Shown: piece by piece, positions 1-8,482 of the stretch | Layout: each line of letters starts with the position of its first letter | Numbering within the stretch: position 1 is the first letter of the stretch | Origin: Corynebacterium urealyticum | GTDB lineage: Bacteria > Actinomycetota > Actinomycetes > Mycobacteriales > Mycobacteriaceae | Direction of reading: 5' to 3' | Length of the DNA: 35,676 bases | Assembly: GCA_020741275.1 (NCBI GenBank) | Contig: DYZK01000041.1 | Coordinates: forward strand, 1 to 35,676 | Position numbers and translations under genes: made by a program | Notes under the pieces: generated by a model | What the model saw: only the letters and a program-made list of their open reading frames with translations | What the model was told of the DNA's origin: nothing | The model's database searches: none

Positions 1-1779
1 GCGCTTCTTACCTTCCTTCTGCTTCTCCAGCAACTTGCGCTTACGCGAAATGTCACCGCCGTAACACTTGGCGAGGACGTCCTTGCGCAACGCGCGGATG
101 TTCTCACGCGCGATGATCTTCGAGCCGATGGCAGCCTGGATCGGCACCTCGAACTGCTGGCGCGGGATCAGGTCCTTGAGCTTCACGGCCATCTTATTGC
201 CGTAGTAGTGAGCATTCTCGCGGTGCACGATCGCGCTGAACGCATCGACCGGCTCGCCCTGCAGCAGGATATCCACCTTCACCAGATCCGCCTGCTCCTC
301 GCCGGCCTCCTCGTAATTCAGGGAGGCGTAGCCCTTGGTGCGGGACTTCAGCGAATCGAAGAAGTCGAAAATGATTTCGCCCAGCGGGATGCGGTAGCGC
401 AGCTCCACGCGATCCTGGGAAAGGAAGTCCATGTTCTTCATCTGACCACGCTTGGACTGACACAGCTCCATGGTCCCGCCCAGGAAGGCCTCCGGCACGA
501 TGATCGTCATATCCACCATCGGCTCGTAGACCGCCTGCAGCTTGCCGCCCGGCCAGTCGGACGGGTTGCGCACGAAGGTCTCGGTACCGTCCTCCTGAAT
601 CACGCGGTAGACCACGGACGGAGCGGTGGAAATCAGGTCCAGGCCGAACTCTCGCTCCAGGCGGGTGCGGGTGATCTCCATGTGCAGCAGGCCAAGGAAG
701 CCGCAGCGGAAACCGAAGCCCAGGGCGACGGAGGTCTCCGGCTCGAAGCTCAGGGATGCGTCGTTAAGCTGCAGCTTCTCGATGGCCTCACGCAGCTCCG
801 GGTACTGATCCGCGGAGATCGGGAACAGGCCCGAGTAAACCATCGGCTTCGGCTCCGCGTAGCCCTGCAGCGGCTCGGTCGCGCCGTTGTGCGCCAGGGT
901 GACGGTATCGCCAACCTTGGATTGGCGGACGTCCTTCACACCGGTGATGAGGTAGCCCACCTCGCCGACGCTAAGGCCCTTGGTCTTCGTCGGCCCTGGG
1001 GAGACGACACCGATCTCGAGGGTGTCGTGCTCCGTACCGGTGGACATCATCTTGTTCTTCTCACGGTCGTTCAGGCGACCGTCCATCATGCGGACGTAGG
1101 TCACCACACCGCGGTAGGTGTCGTACACCGAATCGAAGATCAGCGCGCGGGCCGGAGCATCCGGGTCGCCCACCGGGTGCGGCACGAGTTCGCAGACCCG
1201 GTCCAGCAGCTCCGGCACGCCCTCGCCCGTCTTGCCCGAGACGCGCAGGACCTCATCCGGCTCGCAGCCGATGATGTTGGCCAGCTCCTGGGAGTACTTA
1301 TCCGGGTCGGCGGCCGGGAGGTCGATCTTGTTCAGGACAGGAATGATCTCCAGGTCCTTATCCATCGCGAGGTAAAGGTTCGCCAGAGTCTGGGCCTCAA
1401 TACCCTGGGCGGCGTCGACCAGCAGGATCGCACCTTCACACGCCTCGAGGGCGCGGGAGACCTCGTAAGTAAAGTCCACGTGGCCCGGGGTATCAATGAG
1501 CTGGAGGACCAGCTTCTCCCCCTCATGTGTTCCGGACTGCGGCACCCACGGGATACGCACGTTCTGCGCCTTAATGGTGATGCCGCGCTCCCGCTCCAAC
1601 TCCATGTTGTCCAGGTAGCGGTCGCGCATATCGCGGTGTTCGATGACGCCGGAGAGGTCGAGGATGCGGTCCGCCAGCGTCGACTTCCCGTGGTCGATGT
1701 GCGCGATGATGCAGAAGTTTCGGATCCGCTCGGGGTCCGTAAACGTCTCGATGGCGTAGTTCTTCTGCTTGGCGCTCAT
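1..1779 (-). CDS. lepA: Elongation factor 4 (LepA), 3' end outside the window
   Basis: Translational GTPase that acts on stalled or mis-positioned ribosomes. The first 593 codons are present; the frame is still open at base 1, so only the last few dozen residues of the C-terminal tail are missing (family length about 600-650). Visible motifs: P-loop AHIDHGKST at residues 26-34, RGIT switch I, DTPGH G3, NKID G4, then the EF-G-like domains and the LepA-specific C-terminal domain ending in a lysine/arginine-rich stretch. The ATG at 1779 is preceded by a strong GAGGAG Shine-Dalgarno a few bases upstream. The gene is divergent from the PemK-like gene at 1932. Identification is secure; only the stop is unseen. 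Confidence 0.97.
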   Translation of the reverse strand, partial: MSAKQKNYAIETFTDPERIRNFCIIAHIDHGKSTLADRILDLSGVIEHRDMRDRYLDNMELERERGITIKAQNVRIPWVPQSGTHEGEKLVLQLIDTPGHVDFTYEVSRALEACEGAILLVDAAQGIEAQTLANLYLAMDKDLEIIPVLNKIDLPAADPDKYSQELANIIGCEPDEVLRVSGKTGEGVPELLDRVCELVPHPVGDPDAPARALIFDSVYDTYRGVVTYVRMMDGRLNDREKNKMMSTGTEHDTLEIGVVSPGPTKTKGLSVGEVGYLITGVKDVRQSKVGDTVTLAHNGATEPLQGYAEPKPMVYSGLFPISADQYPELREAIEKLQLNDASLSFEPETSVALGFGFRCGFLGLLHMEITRTRLEREFGLDLISTAPSVVYRVIQEDGTETFVRNPSDWPGGKLQAVYEPMVDMTIIVPEAFLGGTMELCQSKRGQMKNMDFLSQDRVELRYRIPLGEIIFDFFDSLKSRTKGYASLNYEEAGEEQADLVKVDILLQGEPVDAFSAIVHRENAHYYGNKMAVKLKDLIPRQQFEVPIQAAIGSKIIARENIRALRKDVLAKCYGGDISRKRKLLEKQKEGKKR

Positions 1780-1918
1780 GCCGTACTCCTCGACTCTCCT
1801 TCAAGCCACTTCTCCCCAGCACGGTGCGGGGGTAAATCGCTATCCAAACCCTACTATGTTCCGCGAATTGTGCACTATCGTCGCGCCTCGTTCCCCACGC
1901 CCCGCCAGCCGGGCGCGA

Positions 1919-1924
1919 TAAGAT
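1919..1924 (+). promoter_or_regulatory. Putative -10 box (TAAGAT) of the PemK-like gene, leaderless arrangement
   Basis: The hexamer fits the actinobacterial TANNNT -10 pattern and is separated from the ATG at 1932 by seven bases, placing the expected transcription start at or beside the start codon. No convincing -35 is seen, which is usual for corynebacterial promoters. Confidence 0.4.
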
Positions 1925-1931
1925 CAGCGCT

Positions 1932-2501
1932 ATGCCCCTTTTCGACCGAACGCCACCGCAACCGAAGCAGCAGGACCGGCCTGGCCGGATCACCCGACTG
2001 CTCAACCGGCACTTCCGACACTACGGAAACCTGGCCGAGGGGCTCGAGCTGCTGAACTCCGAGCTGGGGCTCACGGAATCCGCCAACGTGCGGTACGTGC
2101 CACCCGAACCCACCGTCAAAACCCCCACGCGCGTTCATGCGCGCGCCACGATTTATGCGCCAGACATGGACGGTCAGGCGGACCCCGGTGAGGTGGTGTG
2201 GGCAGATATCCGCCCCAACCGTGGGGCCGAGATCCAGCGACGGGCCGTCCTCATCGTCGGACGAAACCACCACACGCTGCTGACCCTGCTGATCTCATCG
2301 AACGAAGAGCACCGCAACCACGACAACTGGGCTGCGATTGGGCCGGGCGCGTGGGACATGAACCGCAGCGAGAGCTGGGTACGCCTCGACAAGATCCTCG
2401 AGATCCCGGAGGCGCAGATCCTCCGGCGTGGACTGCACATGCCGGAGAGGCGCTACGACCGCATCGCTCAGCGACTACGCGAAGGCTACGGCTGGCACTA
2501 G
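1932..2501 (+). CDS. PemK/MazF-like family protein (Rv2405-like), no antitoxin nearby
   Basis: A 189-residue protein with a PemK/MazF-like beta-barrel region at about residues 84-170, recognisable from PGEVVWADI, the NRGAEIQRRAVLIVGR strand-turn-strand and TLLISS. The first 80 residues are a basic, Pro-rich extension not found in classical MazF toxins. Length and position next to lepA match M. tuberculosis Rv2405, so this looks like a vertically inherited housekeeping relative and not a mobile toxin-antitoxin cassette. No small antitoxin gene lies up- or downstream. The RP dipeptide common at the start of the central MazF strand is RA here. No Shine-Dalgarno is visible; a TAAGAT -10 box at 1919-1924 lies 7 bases before the ATG, which suggests a leaderless mRNA. 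RNase activity is not assured. Confidence 0.8.
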   Translation: MPLFDRTPPQPKQQDRPGRITRLLNRHFRHYGNLAEGLELLNSELGLTESANVRYVPPEPTVKTPTRVHARATIYAPDMDGQADPGEVVWADIRPNRGAEIQRRAVLIVGRNHHTLLTLLISSNEEHRNHDNWAAIGPGAWDMNRSESWVRLDKILEIPEAQILRRGLHMPERRYDRIAQRLREGYGWH

Positions 2502-2736
2502 CGATCTCCTCCGTGGTGATCCTCAAACTTTCGCATCACTCTGACCAGGTGTCGCGCCGGCGTGGTTAGGTTTCGCGCCAAGCAGCTGCTAAAATCCCTC
2601 GAGTTCCCCATGGCGGATTCGGGCCACCGACCGCACGGCGCAGGACCTTGGGCATCGTGTGAGAGAACGTCGTTGGACACACTCGGCCACCATGGTTTTC
2701 ACGAACACTAATTTTTAAGGAAGAGGTAGCCAGCAC
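2502..2736 (+). other. rpsT upstream region with possible promoter and leader
   Basis: This 235-base gap between the PemK-like gene and rpsT has no convincing coding frame. A TTAGGT (2566-2571) and TAAAAT (2590-2595) pair with an 18-base spacer is the best promoter candidate and would give a leader of roughly 135 bases. Immediately before the rpsT ATG is the ribosome-binding sequence AAGGAAGAGG. A long leader fits an autoregulated ribosomal protein gene, but that role is inference. Confidence 0.4.
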
Positions 2737-3000
2737 ATGGCAAACATCAAGCAGACCAAGAAGCGCGTTCTCACCAACGAGATCGCACGTCAGCGCAACA
2801 AGGCAGTCTGCTCCCGTCTGCGCACCGAGTCCCGCAAGTTCCACGCACTCGTGGAGGCCGGCGACAAGGATGCAGCCGAGAAGCAGATGCGCGTTGCTGC
2901 TCGTCTGTACGACAAGGCCGTCACCAAGGGCGTTCTGCACCGCAACAACGCGGCGAACAAGAAGTCCCGCATGGCCGCACACCTGAACGGCATGAAGTAA
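2737..3000 (+). CDS. rpsT: 30S ribosomal protein S20
   Basis: An 87-residue, strongly basic, helical protein beginning MANIKQTKKR and containing the S20 signature around RNKAVCSRLRT and the C-terminal RNNAANKKSRM segment. It binds 16S rRNA early in small-subunit assembly. Length is normal for S20. The ATG follows AAGGAAGAGG at a normal distance. The gene is transcribed alone: a long leader precedes it and a strong intrinsic terminator lies 69 bases after the stop. Position close to lepA and holA is conserved in actinobacteria. Confidence 0.98.
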   Translation: MANIKQTKKRVLTNEIARQRNKAVCSRLRTESRKFHALVEAGDKDAAEKQMRVAARLYDKAVTKGVLHRNNAANKKSRMAAHLNGMK

Positions 3001-3068
3001 AGTACGCCGTTTCAGGGGGACCGCGCAGCGCGGGGTTTCCCCGCCGCGGGGTTCCACTAGAGTACGAA

Positions 3069-3093
3069 GGGATCGGTCATCCGGTCCCTTTTT
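3069..3093 (+). terminator. Intrinsic terminator of rpsT
   Basis: GGGATCGG (3069-3076), loop TCAT, CCGGTCCC (3081-3088), with one G-U pair, followed by five T's (3089-3093). A further GC-rich, foldable segment at about 3015-3055 lies just upstream and may assist. Confidence 0.85.
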
Positions 3094-3154
3094 GCTTGCC
3101 CGTGATATCTCACGGTTGCACTCCTCTTTTGAATTCCAAGGAGCCACAAGTTCT

Positions 3155-4183
3155 ATGAAGGAACGCTTCCGTTCGGCATTGTTCGGCACCGCGTTGGGGG
3201 ACGCATGGGGCTTTCCTTATAACGCCGAGCCCCAGTCGGATAGCACCCCGCTGCCGAATCTGCTCAAGATCAGTGACGACACGCAGATGACGCTGGCGCT
3301 GACCGCCGCGATGCTGGCGATCGACGAGGGCGACATGGACCGCGACGAGGGCATGGAGACTATCGCCAGCCAGTTCATCGCGTATCGCCGGGACCCGGAC
3401 TACCAGCGCTACCCGGGAGCGTCGAACACCGAGTCCCTGGATCGTCTGCTGGAACACGGCCCCAAAGAGTGGGACAAGGTATCCACCCACTCGCCTGGGT
3501 CGGGCGCAGTGCTGCGCTCCTCGGCCTCCGCGTTCCTCGGCCAGGGAGGCACCGGCGTGGGCTGGAGCGTGCTGCAGACGACGCTGACCCATGACTCCTG
3601 CCCGGCACGTGCGGCGGCAGCGGTCGTGGCGTGCGCGCTGCTCGCGGAGCCAGGTTCTGACCTACTGGACGTGGCATCCGGGCTGGCGGGCGACCGCCAC
3701 TTCGATGAGGACACGATCCTCACCGACCAGGAGAAGTCGGACATCATCGAGGACCTGGAAAACGCGCTGATCACGGACCTGCCGGGCCCGGATGTGCCAC
3801 TCATCGAGCTGGTGAACCGCGTGATCGAGGTACGCAAGGTGATCAGCCCCATGCTGGCCAACGGGGACTTCGAGGAGCTCTACCGCGATAGCCACAAGTT
3901 CCTGAAGATCCTGGGACGTGGCTGGGGCGCGGGTTCCGCCACTGCCTCCGCGCTGCTCCTGGCACAGCTGTACCTGGACAATGCCGAACGCTACGCCCCG
4001 CAGGACTTCCTGCACGTCGCCGTGAGCTGGGAGGGCAACCGCAACTCCCGCGCCGCGCTGACGGGCGCGCTGATCGGCGCGCACCTGGCAGATACCCGCT
4101 GGGAGGCGACCCGCGATTATGACTTCGGGTCTCGCTACGACCAGGCGATCCACTCCGGGGTCTGGGCCGGCTTCGGCGCCTAG
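3155..4183 (+). CDS. ADP-ribosylglycohydrolase (DraG/ARH) family protein with altered C-terminal metal motif
   Basis: A 342-residue member of the ADP-ribosylglycohydrolase fold. Active relatives remove ADP-ribose from proteins or small molecules using two Mg ions. The N-terminal hallmark GTALGDAWG (residues 11-19) and the acidic SDDT motif (40-43) are present. The C-terminal hallmark, normally G-D-S/T-D-S/T followed by a small-residue helix, is recognisable at 292-310 (WEGNRNSRAALTGALIGA) but both aspartates are Asn and the next Thr/Ser position is Arg. This should damage the metal site, so the protein may be a binding protein and not an enzyme. An upstream in-frame TTG at 3092 lies in the terminator tail; the ATG at 3155 with AAGGAG at 3138-3143 is preferred. 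No partner ADP-ribosyltransferase gene is nearby. Confidence 0.85.
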   Translation: MKERFRSALFGTALGDAWGFPYNAEPQSDSTPLPNLLKISDDTQMTLALTAAMLAIDEGDMDRDEGMETIASQFIAYRRDPDYQRYPGASNTESLDRLLEHGPKEWDKVSTHSPGSGAVLRSSASAFLGQGGTGVGWSVLQTTLTHDSCPARAAAAVVACALLAEPGSDLLDVASGLAGDRHFDEDTILTDQEKSDIIEDLENALITDLPGPDVPLIELVNRVIEVRKVISPMLANGDFEELYRDSHKFLKILGRGWGAGSATASALLLAQLYLDNAERYAPQDFLHVAVSWEGNRNSRAALTGALIGAHLADTRWEATRDYDFGSRYDQAIHSGVWAGFGA

Positions 4184-4196
4184 TTCCCCGGTTGCG

Positions 4197-4217
4197 GGCG
4201 GCTATGGGGTGGCCGCC
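4197..4217. terminator. Weak hairpin between convergent genes
   Basis: GGCGGC (4197-4202) and GCCGCC (4212-4217) form a 6-bp stem between the ends of the glycohydrolase-like gene and holA. There is no T-tract on either strand, so terminator function is doubtful. Confidence 0.25.
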
Positions 4218-4244
4218 GGATAACAGCGCCACCGGGCGACAGCA

Positions 4245-5249
4245 CTAACGGCGGGCGATGAGCCCCGCGAGCTGTCGCACCGTGTCCTCCACCGCATACT
4301 CCGGGGCAGGCAGCTGCCCCTTCACCCCGGCATCCAGCTGCGCGACCAGCTGCACGCCCCGGGACACCGCTGCCGGGGGCCACTGCCTGGCCACCCGCAG
4401 CGTCTTCTCTAGCTTCCAGGGCGCCATCCCGAAGGCCGACGCGTCACGCCGTGGGTCGATCCGTCCGGCACCGGCCACGCGCGCCACGTCTCGCATCGCG
4501 GTGGACAGCGCCGACGCGATGAGCACCAGCGGCACCCCCAGCTGGATCGCCCGGCGCGCCGCGGCCACGGCCTCCCCCTGACGGCCGGCCAGCACCAGGT
4601 CCGCGATATCGAAACCGGTGACCTCCGCCTGCCCCTGGTAGTAGCGCTGCACGGCAGCGGGGGTGACGTTCGCATCGGTGTCGGCGACCAGCTGGCTCAC
4701 CGCACTTGCCAGCTCGCGCAGATCGGAGCCCACCGAGTCGAGCATCCGGTCCACGACTTCTGGTCCCACGCTCACCCCATAGGAGCGGAACTCCTGCTCC
4801 ACGAAGGCCCGCCGTTCCCTGGGGCGCAGTGGCTCTGCGGGGAAGATCCGGACCCCGAGCTTCTGCCATTCGTTGACCAGCCGCTTATTGCGCCCCTTCC
4901 CGCTGTGCAGCAAGATCAGCACCACCCCGTCGGCCGGGGTGTCGATGGCGGACTTCAGCAGCGCCACCGTCTCCTTCCCGCAGTCCGCCACCCCGGAGAT
5001 CACCACGATCCGATCCTCTGCGAACAGCGAGGGGCTCAGCAGCTCGATGAGCTGCGGCTCGCTCAAGTTAGTGGCCTTGTGCTGCTCCACGGGCAGCTCT
5101 GGGTTGCTGGCGCTCTTGCGAGCCGCGTTCACGATGGCGAAGCGTTGCCGCTCGGCGAGGAATTCCTCCGCGCCCACGATCATGTTGACCGCGGAAATCG
5201 CCGGGGGTTTCTTAGTCGCCTGTTCGCCACGTGCCATGCCCAAAATCAT
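4245..5249 (-). CDS. holA: DNA polymerase III subunit delta
   Basis: A 334-residue protein of the HolA family, the clamp-loader subunit that opens the beta sliding clamp. The N-terminal degenerate AAA+ domain is visible (VGAEEFLAERQ near residue 26, then the ISGVADCGKE and VLILLHSGKG strands), followed by the linker and the C-terminal helical collar domain ending EYAVEDTVRQLAG. The arrangement comEA-comEC-holA is the standard actinobacterial one. It starts 6 bases after the comEC stop, so translation is probably coupled. An alternative ATG four codons downstream is possible; neither has a clear Shine-Dalgarno. Confidence 0.93.
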   Translation of the reverse strand: MILGMARGEQATKKPPAISAVNMIVGAEEFLAERQRFAIVNAARKSASNPELPVEQHKATNLSEPQLIELLSPSLFAEDRIVVISGVADCGKETVALLKSAIDTPADGVVLILLHSGKGRNKRLVNEWQKLGVRIFPAEPLRPRERRAFVEQEFRSYGVSVGPEVVDRMLDSVGSDLRELASAVSQLVADTDANVTPAAVQRYYQGQAEVTGFDIADLVLAGRQGEAVAAARRAIQLGVPLVLIASALSTAMRDVARVAGAGRIDPRRDASAFGMAPWKLEKTLRVARQWPPAAVSRGVQLVAQLDAGVKGQLPAPEYAVEDTVRQLAGLIARR

Positions 5250-5255
5250 GCCAGA

Positions 5256-7463
5256 TCATCGCGGGCCACCGGAAACAACCAACCCCTTCGGTGTGAGCAA
5301 CCCCGCCCCGTCGGCGCAAGGATAGTGCACGGGCACCCCACCTGGCGTGCGGCTCGGCCGCCCGTGGCTGCGCCGCGTCCCCGTGGTCTCGGCGGAGCTC
5401 CCGCAGTCCACCACAACGATGAGCGCTGCCCGCCGAACGCTTAAGGCCAGAGCCTCGCTGCTCACCGTCACTACCTGCGGCGCTTTTTCCACACCCGGTT
5501 CCCCGTTCTTTTGGGTGACGCCACCCGCTTGCAGTGTGAGCTTCCCCCGCGGCGTCTGACAGGGCTGTCGCTTGCCCGTGGGATAGCGCAGCTGCCAGTC
5601 GCTTGCCCCGTGTCCCCCACCGCAGACCGCAACGGTCCAGTGTGATTCGGCACCGAGGTCACTGCCCCAGCTCGGCGCCTGGGCCGCGGTTTCGTAGGGC
5701 CCGAGCTGCCAGGCGCCGATGCGCACGAGAAGCATCGCACAGGCGATGAGCACGGGGATTACTTGCCACCACAGCACCCCCATTGATGCGAGGATCATCG
5801 TCCCGAGCATTGCTGCCCAGGCCAGCGCCCACCAGGGCCCGCCAGGGGTGTGGAGGACCAAGGTGCGGGAGCATTGCTCGGCCACGGTGTGGATCCACCA
5901 TGCCACGGGGGCCGCAGGAACGAGTAGCCAGGCCGCCAGTCCCGCGGGCATACCGACGAGCAAGGCAACGCTGCCGACGAGACAGGCAGCAAGCGCCAAC
6001 ACCATCAGTGGGGCGACCGCCCATCCCACCGCGAGGTTGGCTGGCACCGCCGCGGGTGAGACGATGCCCGTCATCATGACGATCGTCGGCTGCGTCGCCA
6101 CATCGGCAACGAAGGAGACCGCAAGAGCACGCAGGAGCATGCCTTCGACCACCCGTGGTCCACGAGCCCAACGGCGCTGGGTGAACCGACCCCAGCCCAG
6201 GATGAGCCAGCGGCCAATACGCGGCCCAGCGGTCACGATCGCCACGGTCGCCAGCACCGAAAGCAGCAGGCCGTATTCCACCGCCATGCCAGGCCGGATC
6301 AGCACCAGAGCCAGGACCGCCCCTCCAAGGGCTGCCAGCGAGTCGCTCCACCGGGAGCTCAGCACCGCCACTGCTCCGACGATCCCCATGAACCCGGCGC
6401 GCAGGATACTCGGCAGCGGGCCCACCACCATCGTGAAGGCCACGAGGGTCCCCATGACGATGACCCACCTGCCCCGCCGGGACACCCCACACGCGGTGGC
6501 GGCGATGGTCACCGCACTAATCAGCACGACGACGTGGAGCCCTGAGACAGCGGTGAGGTGGGAGAGGCCACTGACGATATAGTGCTGCCGGATATCCTGC
6601 GGCATCTGCGAGATATCCCCGATGAGCATGCCCGGAATCAGTGCCTCCGCACTGGAGAACCACGCCTGGTTGGCCAACGTAGCCATCGGTCCGGTACTGG
6701 CCAGCTCATTGATGTTCCGGCGCAGCCGTGCTGAAAGCCCCATGAGACCCCGTGGTTCTGCTGTGACGGTTGGCTGCCTGGTCGCCGATAGCCTGGCGGG
6801 CACCAGCCCGGGGCGCTCATCGGCCCGCACGGTCGCCGCGAGTTCGAGGGTGCTGCCGGGCTGGGTAGAAAGCAGCTCCGGGCTGCGGTGGCGGTCACTG
6901 ATAAAAAGCGGCAGCTCGCCCAGCCCAGTGATGCGCACAGGGACCTTCAGGCTGCCTCCATTGAGGACCCGAGCCCCACCGGCGACGGTGACTTCTCCCC
7001 GATAGTGAGCTCGCGTTTCCCCCTTATTGCTCTCGCCTTGCTGGCCGCCCGATTCGCTAGCGCTGAGTTCGCGCATCATCGGGTGACTATCCACCCGGTT
7101 AACCTGCAGAGCCGTGCCCGCCGCAGCCAGGCTAGCGATCACCGCCGCAGCAACGAGGTTCCACCCGGCCGCCCGAAGCACCCCGCGCCAGCGCAGGTAG
7201 CTCCGCACCCGTGACGTGCCCAGCACTGTGGCCAGGCCGAGTGCTAGGCCCGCCGCTGCGACGGCCACCCATGGGCCCCGAAGCAGGATCGCCGCCGCCG
7301 TCGCGGCCCACGCGGCCATTGCAGGAAGCAGCAGCCTGAAGTCCGGGCCACGGCGGGCGCGCTGCGCATCGGGCGATCGCGGGTCCCGGATGGCCTCCGG
7401 GGGCCTGCCGCCCGCCGACTCCACCGCCTGGGACTGCCCACGCGAATGCGGCCGCACGCTCAC
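5256..7463 (-). CDS. comEC: ComEC/Rec2-family DNA-uptake channel, N-terminal type with degenerate tail
   Basis: A 735-residue polytopic membrane protein. After two N-terminal membrane pairs (about 44-85 and 101-120) and a soluble OB-like segment (about 150-235), the Competence domain begins with GDISQMPQDIRQHY and the hallmark GLSHLTAVSGLHVVVL at 299-314, followed by many hydrophobic segments to about residue 590. In full-length ComEC a metallo-beta-lactamase-like domain follows; here only about 127 residues remain from W609. They show a remnant (WTVAVCGGGHGA at 609-620, VVVDCG at 683-688) but no HxHxDH motif. GTG start overlaps the comEA stop by 4 bp (GTGA). Role in DNA import is inferred from the family; natural competence in this organism is not shown. 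Confidence 0.9.
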   Translation of the reverse strand: MSVRPHSRGQSQAVESAGGRPPEAIRDPRSPDAQRARRGPDFRLLLPAMAAWAATAAAILLRGPWVAVAAAGLALGLATVLGTSRVRSYLRWRGVLRAAGWNLVAAAVIASLAAAGTALQVNRVDSHPMMRELSASESGGQQGESNKGETRAHYRGEVTVAGGARVLNGGSLKVPVRITGLGELPLFISDRHRSPELLSTQPGSTLELAATVRADERPGLVPARLSATRQPTVTAEPRGLMGLSARLRRNINELASTGPMATLANQAWFSSAEALIPGMLIGDISQMPQDIRQHYIVSGLSHLTAVSGLHVVVLISAVTIAATACGVSRRGRWVIVMGTLVAFTMVVGPLPSILRAGFMGIVGAVAVLSSRWSDSLAALGGAVLALVLIRPGMAVEYGLLLSVLATVAIVTAGPRIGRWLILGWGRFTQRRWARGPRVVEGMLLRALAVSFVADVATQPTIVMMTGIVSPAAVPANLAVGWAVAPLMVLALAACLVGSVALLVGMPAGLAAWLLVPAAPVAWWIHTVAEQCSRTLVLHTPGGPWWALAWAAMLGTMILASMGVLWWQVIPVLIACAMLLVRIGAWQLGPYETAAQAPSWGSDLGAESHWTVAVCGGGHGASDWQLRYPTGKRQPCQTPRGKLTLQAGGVTQKNGEPGVEKAPQVVTVSSEALALSVRRAALIVVVDCGSSAETTGTRRSHGRPSRTPGGVPVHYPCADGAGLLTPKGLVVSGGPR

Positions 7464-8437
7464 AAGCTAACCCCGTCCTTCATCGCCGCGAGCTTTCCCG
7501 GCCCGATGCCACGGACCTCCATGAGCTGCTCCACGGAGCGGAACGGCCCGTTGGCCTCCCGCCATTCGACGATCGCCTTGGCCGTAGCCGGTCCCACCCC
7601 GTCCAGTGTTTCGAGCTGTGCGGCATCCGCGGAGTTGATGTTGATTTTCCCGCCAGCGCCGCCTCCCCCGGCCGCACCGCCCGCAGCCCCACCAGTCGGC
7701 GTGCCACCGGCAGCTCCGCCCGACGAGCCACCCGCACCAGCCGGCCCGGCCTCGCCGGGGCGCAGTATATAGGAACCGTGCTGGTCCACAACGATCTGCA
7801 GGCCGTCGGAGACCTTCTCAGCCAAATTCACGTTATTGAGATTCGCGCCGGGCAACGTTCCACCGGCCATGTTGATCGCATCGCCCAGCCGCTGCTTTCC
7901 TGTCAGCTCGAGCAACCCCGGCCTACGCACCTTGCCCTGGACAGATACGACGACTGCCGCGTTCTCGTCCTGCTTTCCGTCCCCTGCCGACGCAGCGGAC
8001 CCACTGCTCTGACTGGTGGCGGCGGCCCCAGCGTCCCCGTCACCGGAAGCACCATCGCTGGCCGCCGCGCCGCTAGCCCCGCCCCCATCTGCCGACAGCA
8101 CCGTCTCGGCGCCCTCGCTATTAACGTTCCTGCCCGCTGGGTTGATGACCTCCTGCGCCTGCCCACCGGACCGAGAGAGCAGGCCGACGGCCCCCACCCC
8201 GATCACCAGCACGGCGACGATTCCCACCAGCACTTTGGCGGACGCGGCGCTCAACCACGAGCGCTTCTCGAAGTCCACAAGCGCCGTTTCGTGCCCCGGC
8301 ATCGGCTGGGTCAGCGCGGCGATCCTTTCCTGGAGCGCGCTGTGATCCTGCTTGCGTTGAAAACTGCCTCCCATGCCGCCAAGCGAATCACGGTCGGCGG
8401 GCAGTCCCTGCGCAGCGGGAGGCAACCCCCGTGGCAA
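7460..8437 (-). CDS. comEA: ComEA-family DNA-binding protein (SLBB plus helix-hairpin-helix)
   Basis: A membrane-anchored exported protein of up to 325 residues. Order of parts: cytoplasmic N-terminus, one membrane helix at 68-86, a Gly/Ala/Ser-rich linker (about 100-158), an SLBB domain (160-222), a second Gly/Ala-rich linker (229-263), and tandem helix-hairpin-helix motifs at 264-325 (KININSADAAQLETLDGVG, then VRGIGPGKL). ComEA binds incoming double-stranded DNA and hands it to ComEC, whose gene overlaps it by 4 bp. The start is uncertain: the longest frame uses TTG at 8437, while an ATG at 8374 (residue 22) has a weak upstream sequence. The domain content does not depend on this choice. 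Confidence 0.88.
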   Translation of the reverse strand: MPRGLPPAAQGLPADRDSLGGMGGSFQRKQDHSALQERIAALTQPMPGHETALVDFEKRSWLSAASAKVLVGIVAVLVIGVGAVGLLSRSGGQAQEVINPAGRNVNSEGAETVLSADGGGASGAAASDGASGDGDAGAAATSQSSGSAASAGDGKQDENAAVVVSVQGKVRRPGLLELTGKQRLGDAINMAGGTLPGANLNNVNLAEKVSDGLQIVVDQHGSYILRPGEAGPAGAGGSSGGAAGGTPTGGAAGGAAGGGGAGGKININSADAAQLETLDGVGPATAKAIVEWREANGPFRSVEQLMEVRGIGPGKLAAMKDGVSL

Positions 8438-8482
8438 AACCCCAGGAGCCTGTGGACAGCCCCGGCCTGTGGATGCAGCGCG

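Noticed and set aside
208..2055. 615-codon open frame opposite lepA
   Set aside because: Shadow frame; crosses the lepA/PemK intergenic region and has no recognisable motif.
3092..3154. Upstream TTG start for the ADP-ribosylglycohydrolase homologue
   Set aside because: Lies in the T-tract of the rpsT terminator and lacks a ribosome-binding site; ATG at 3155 has AAGGAG.
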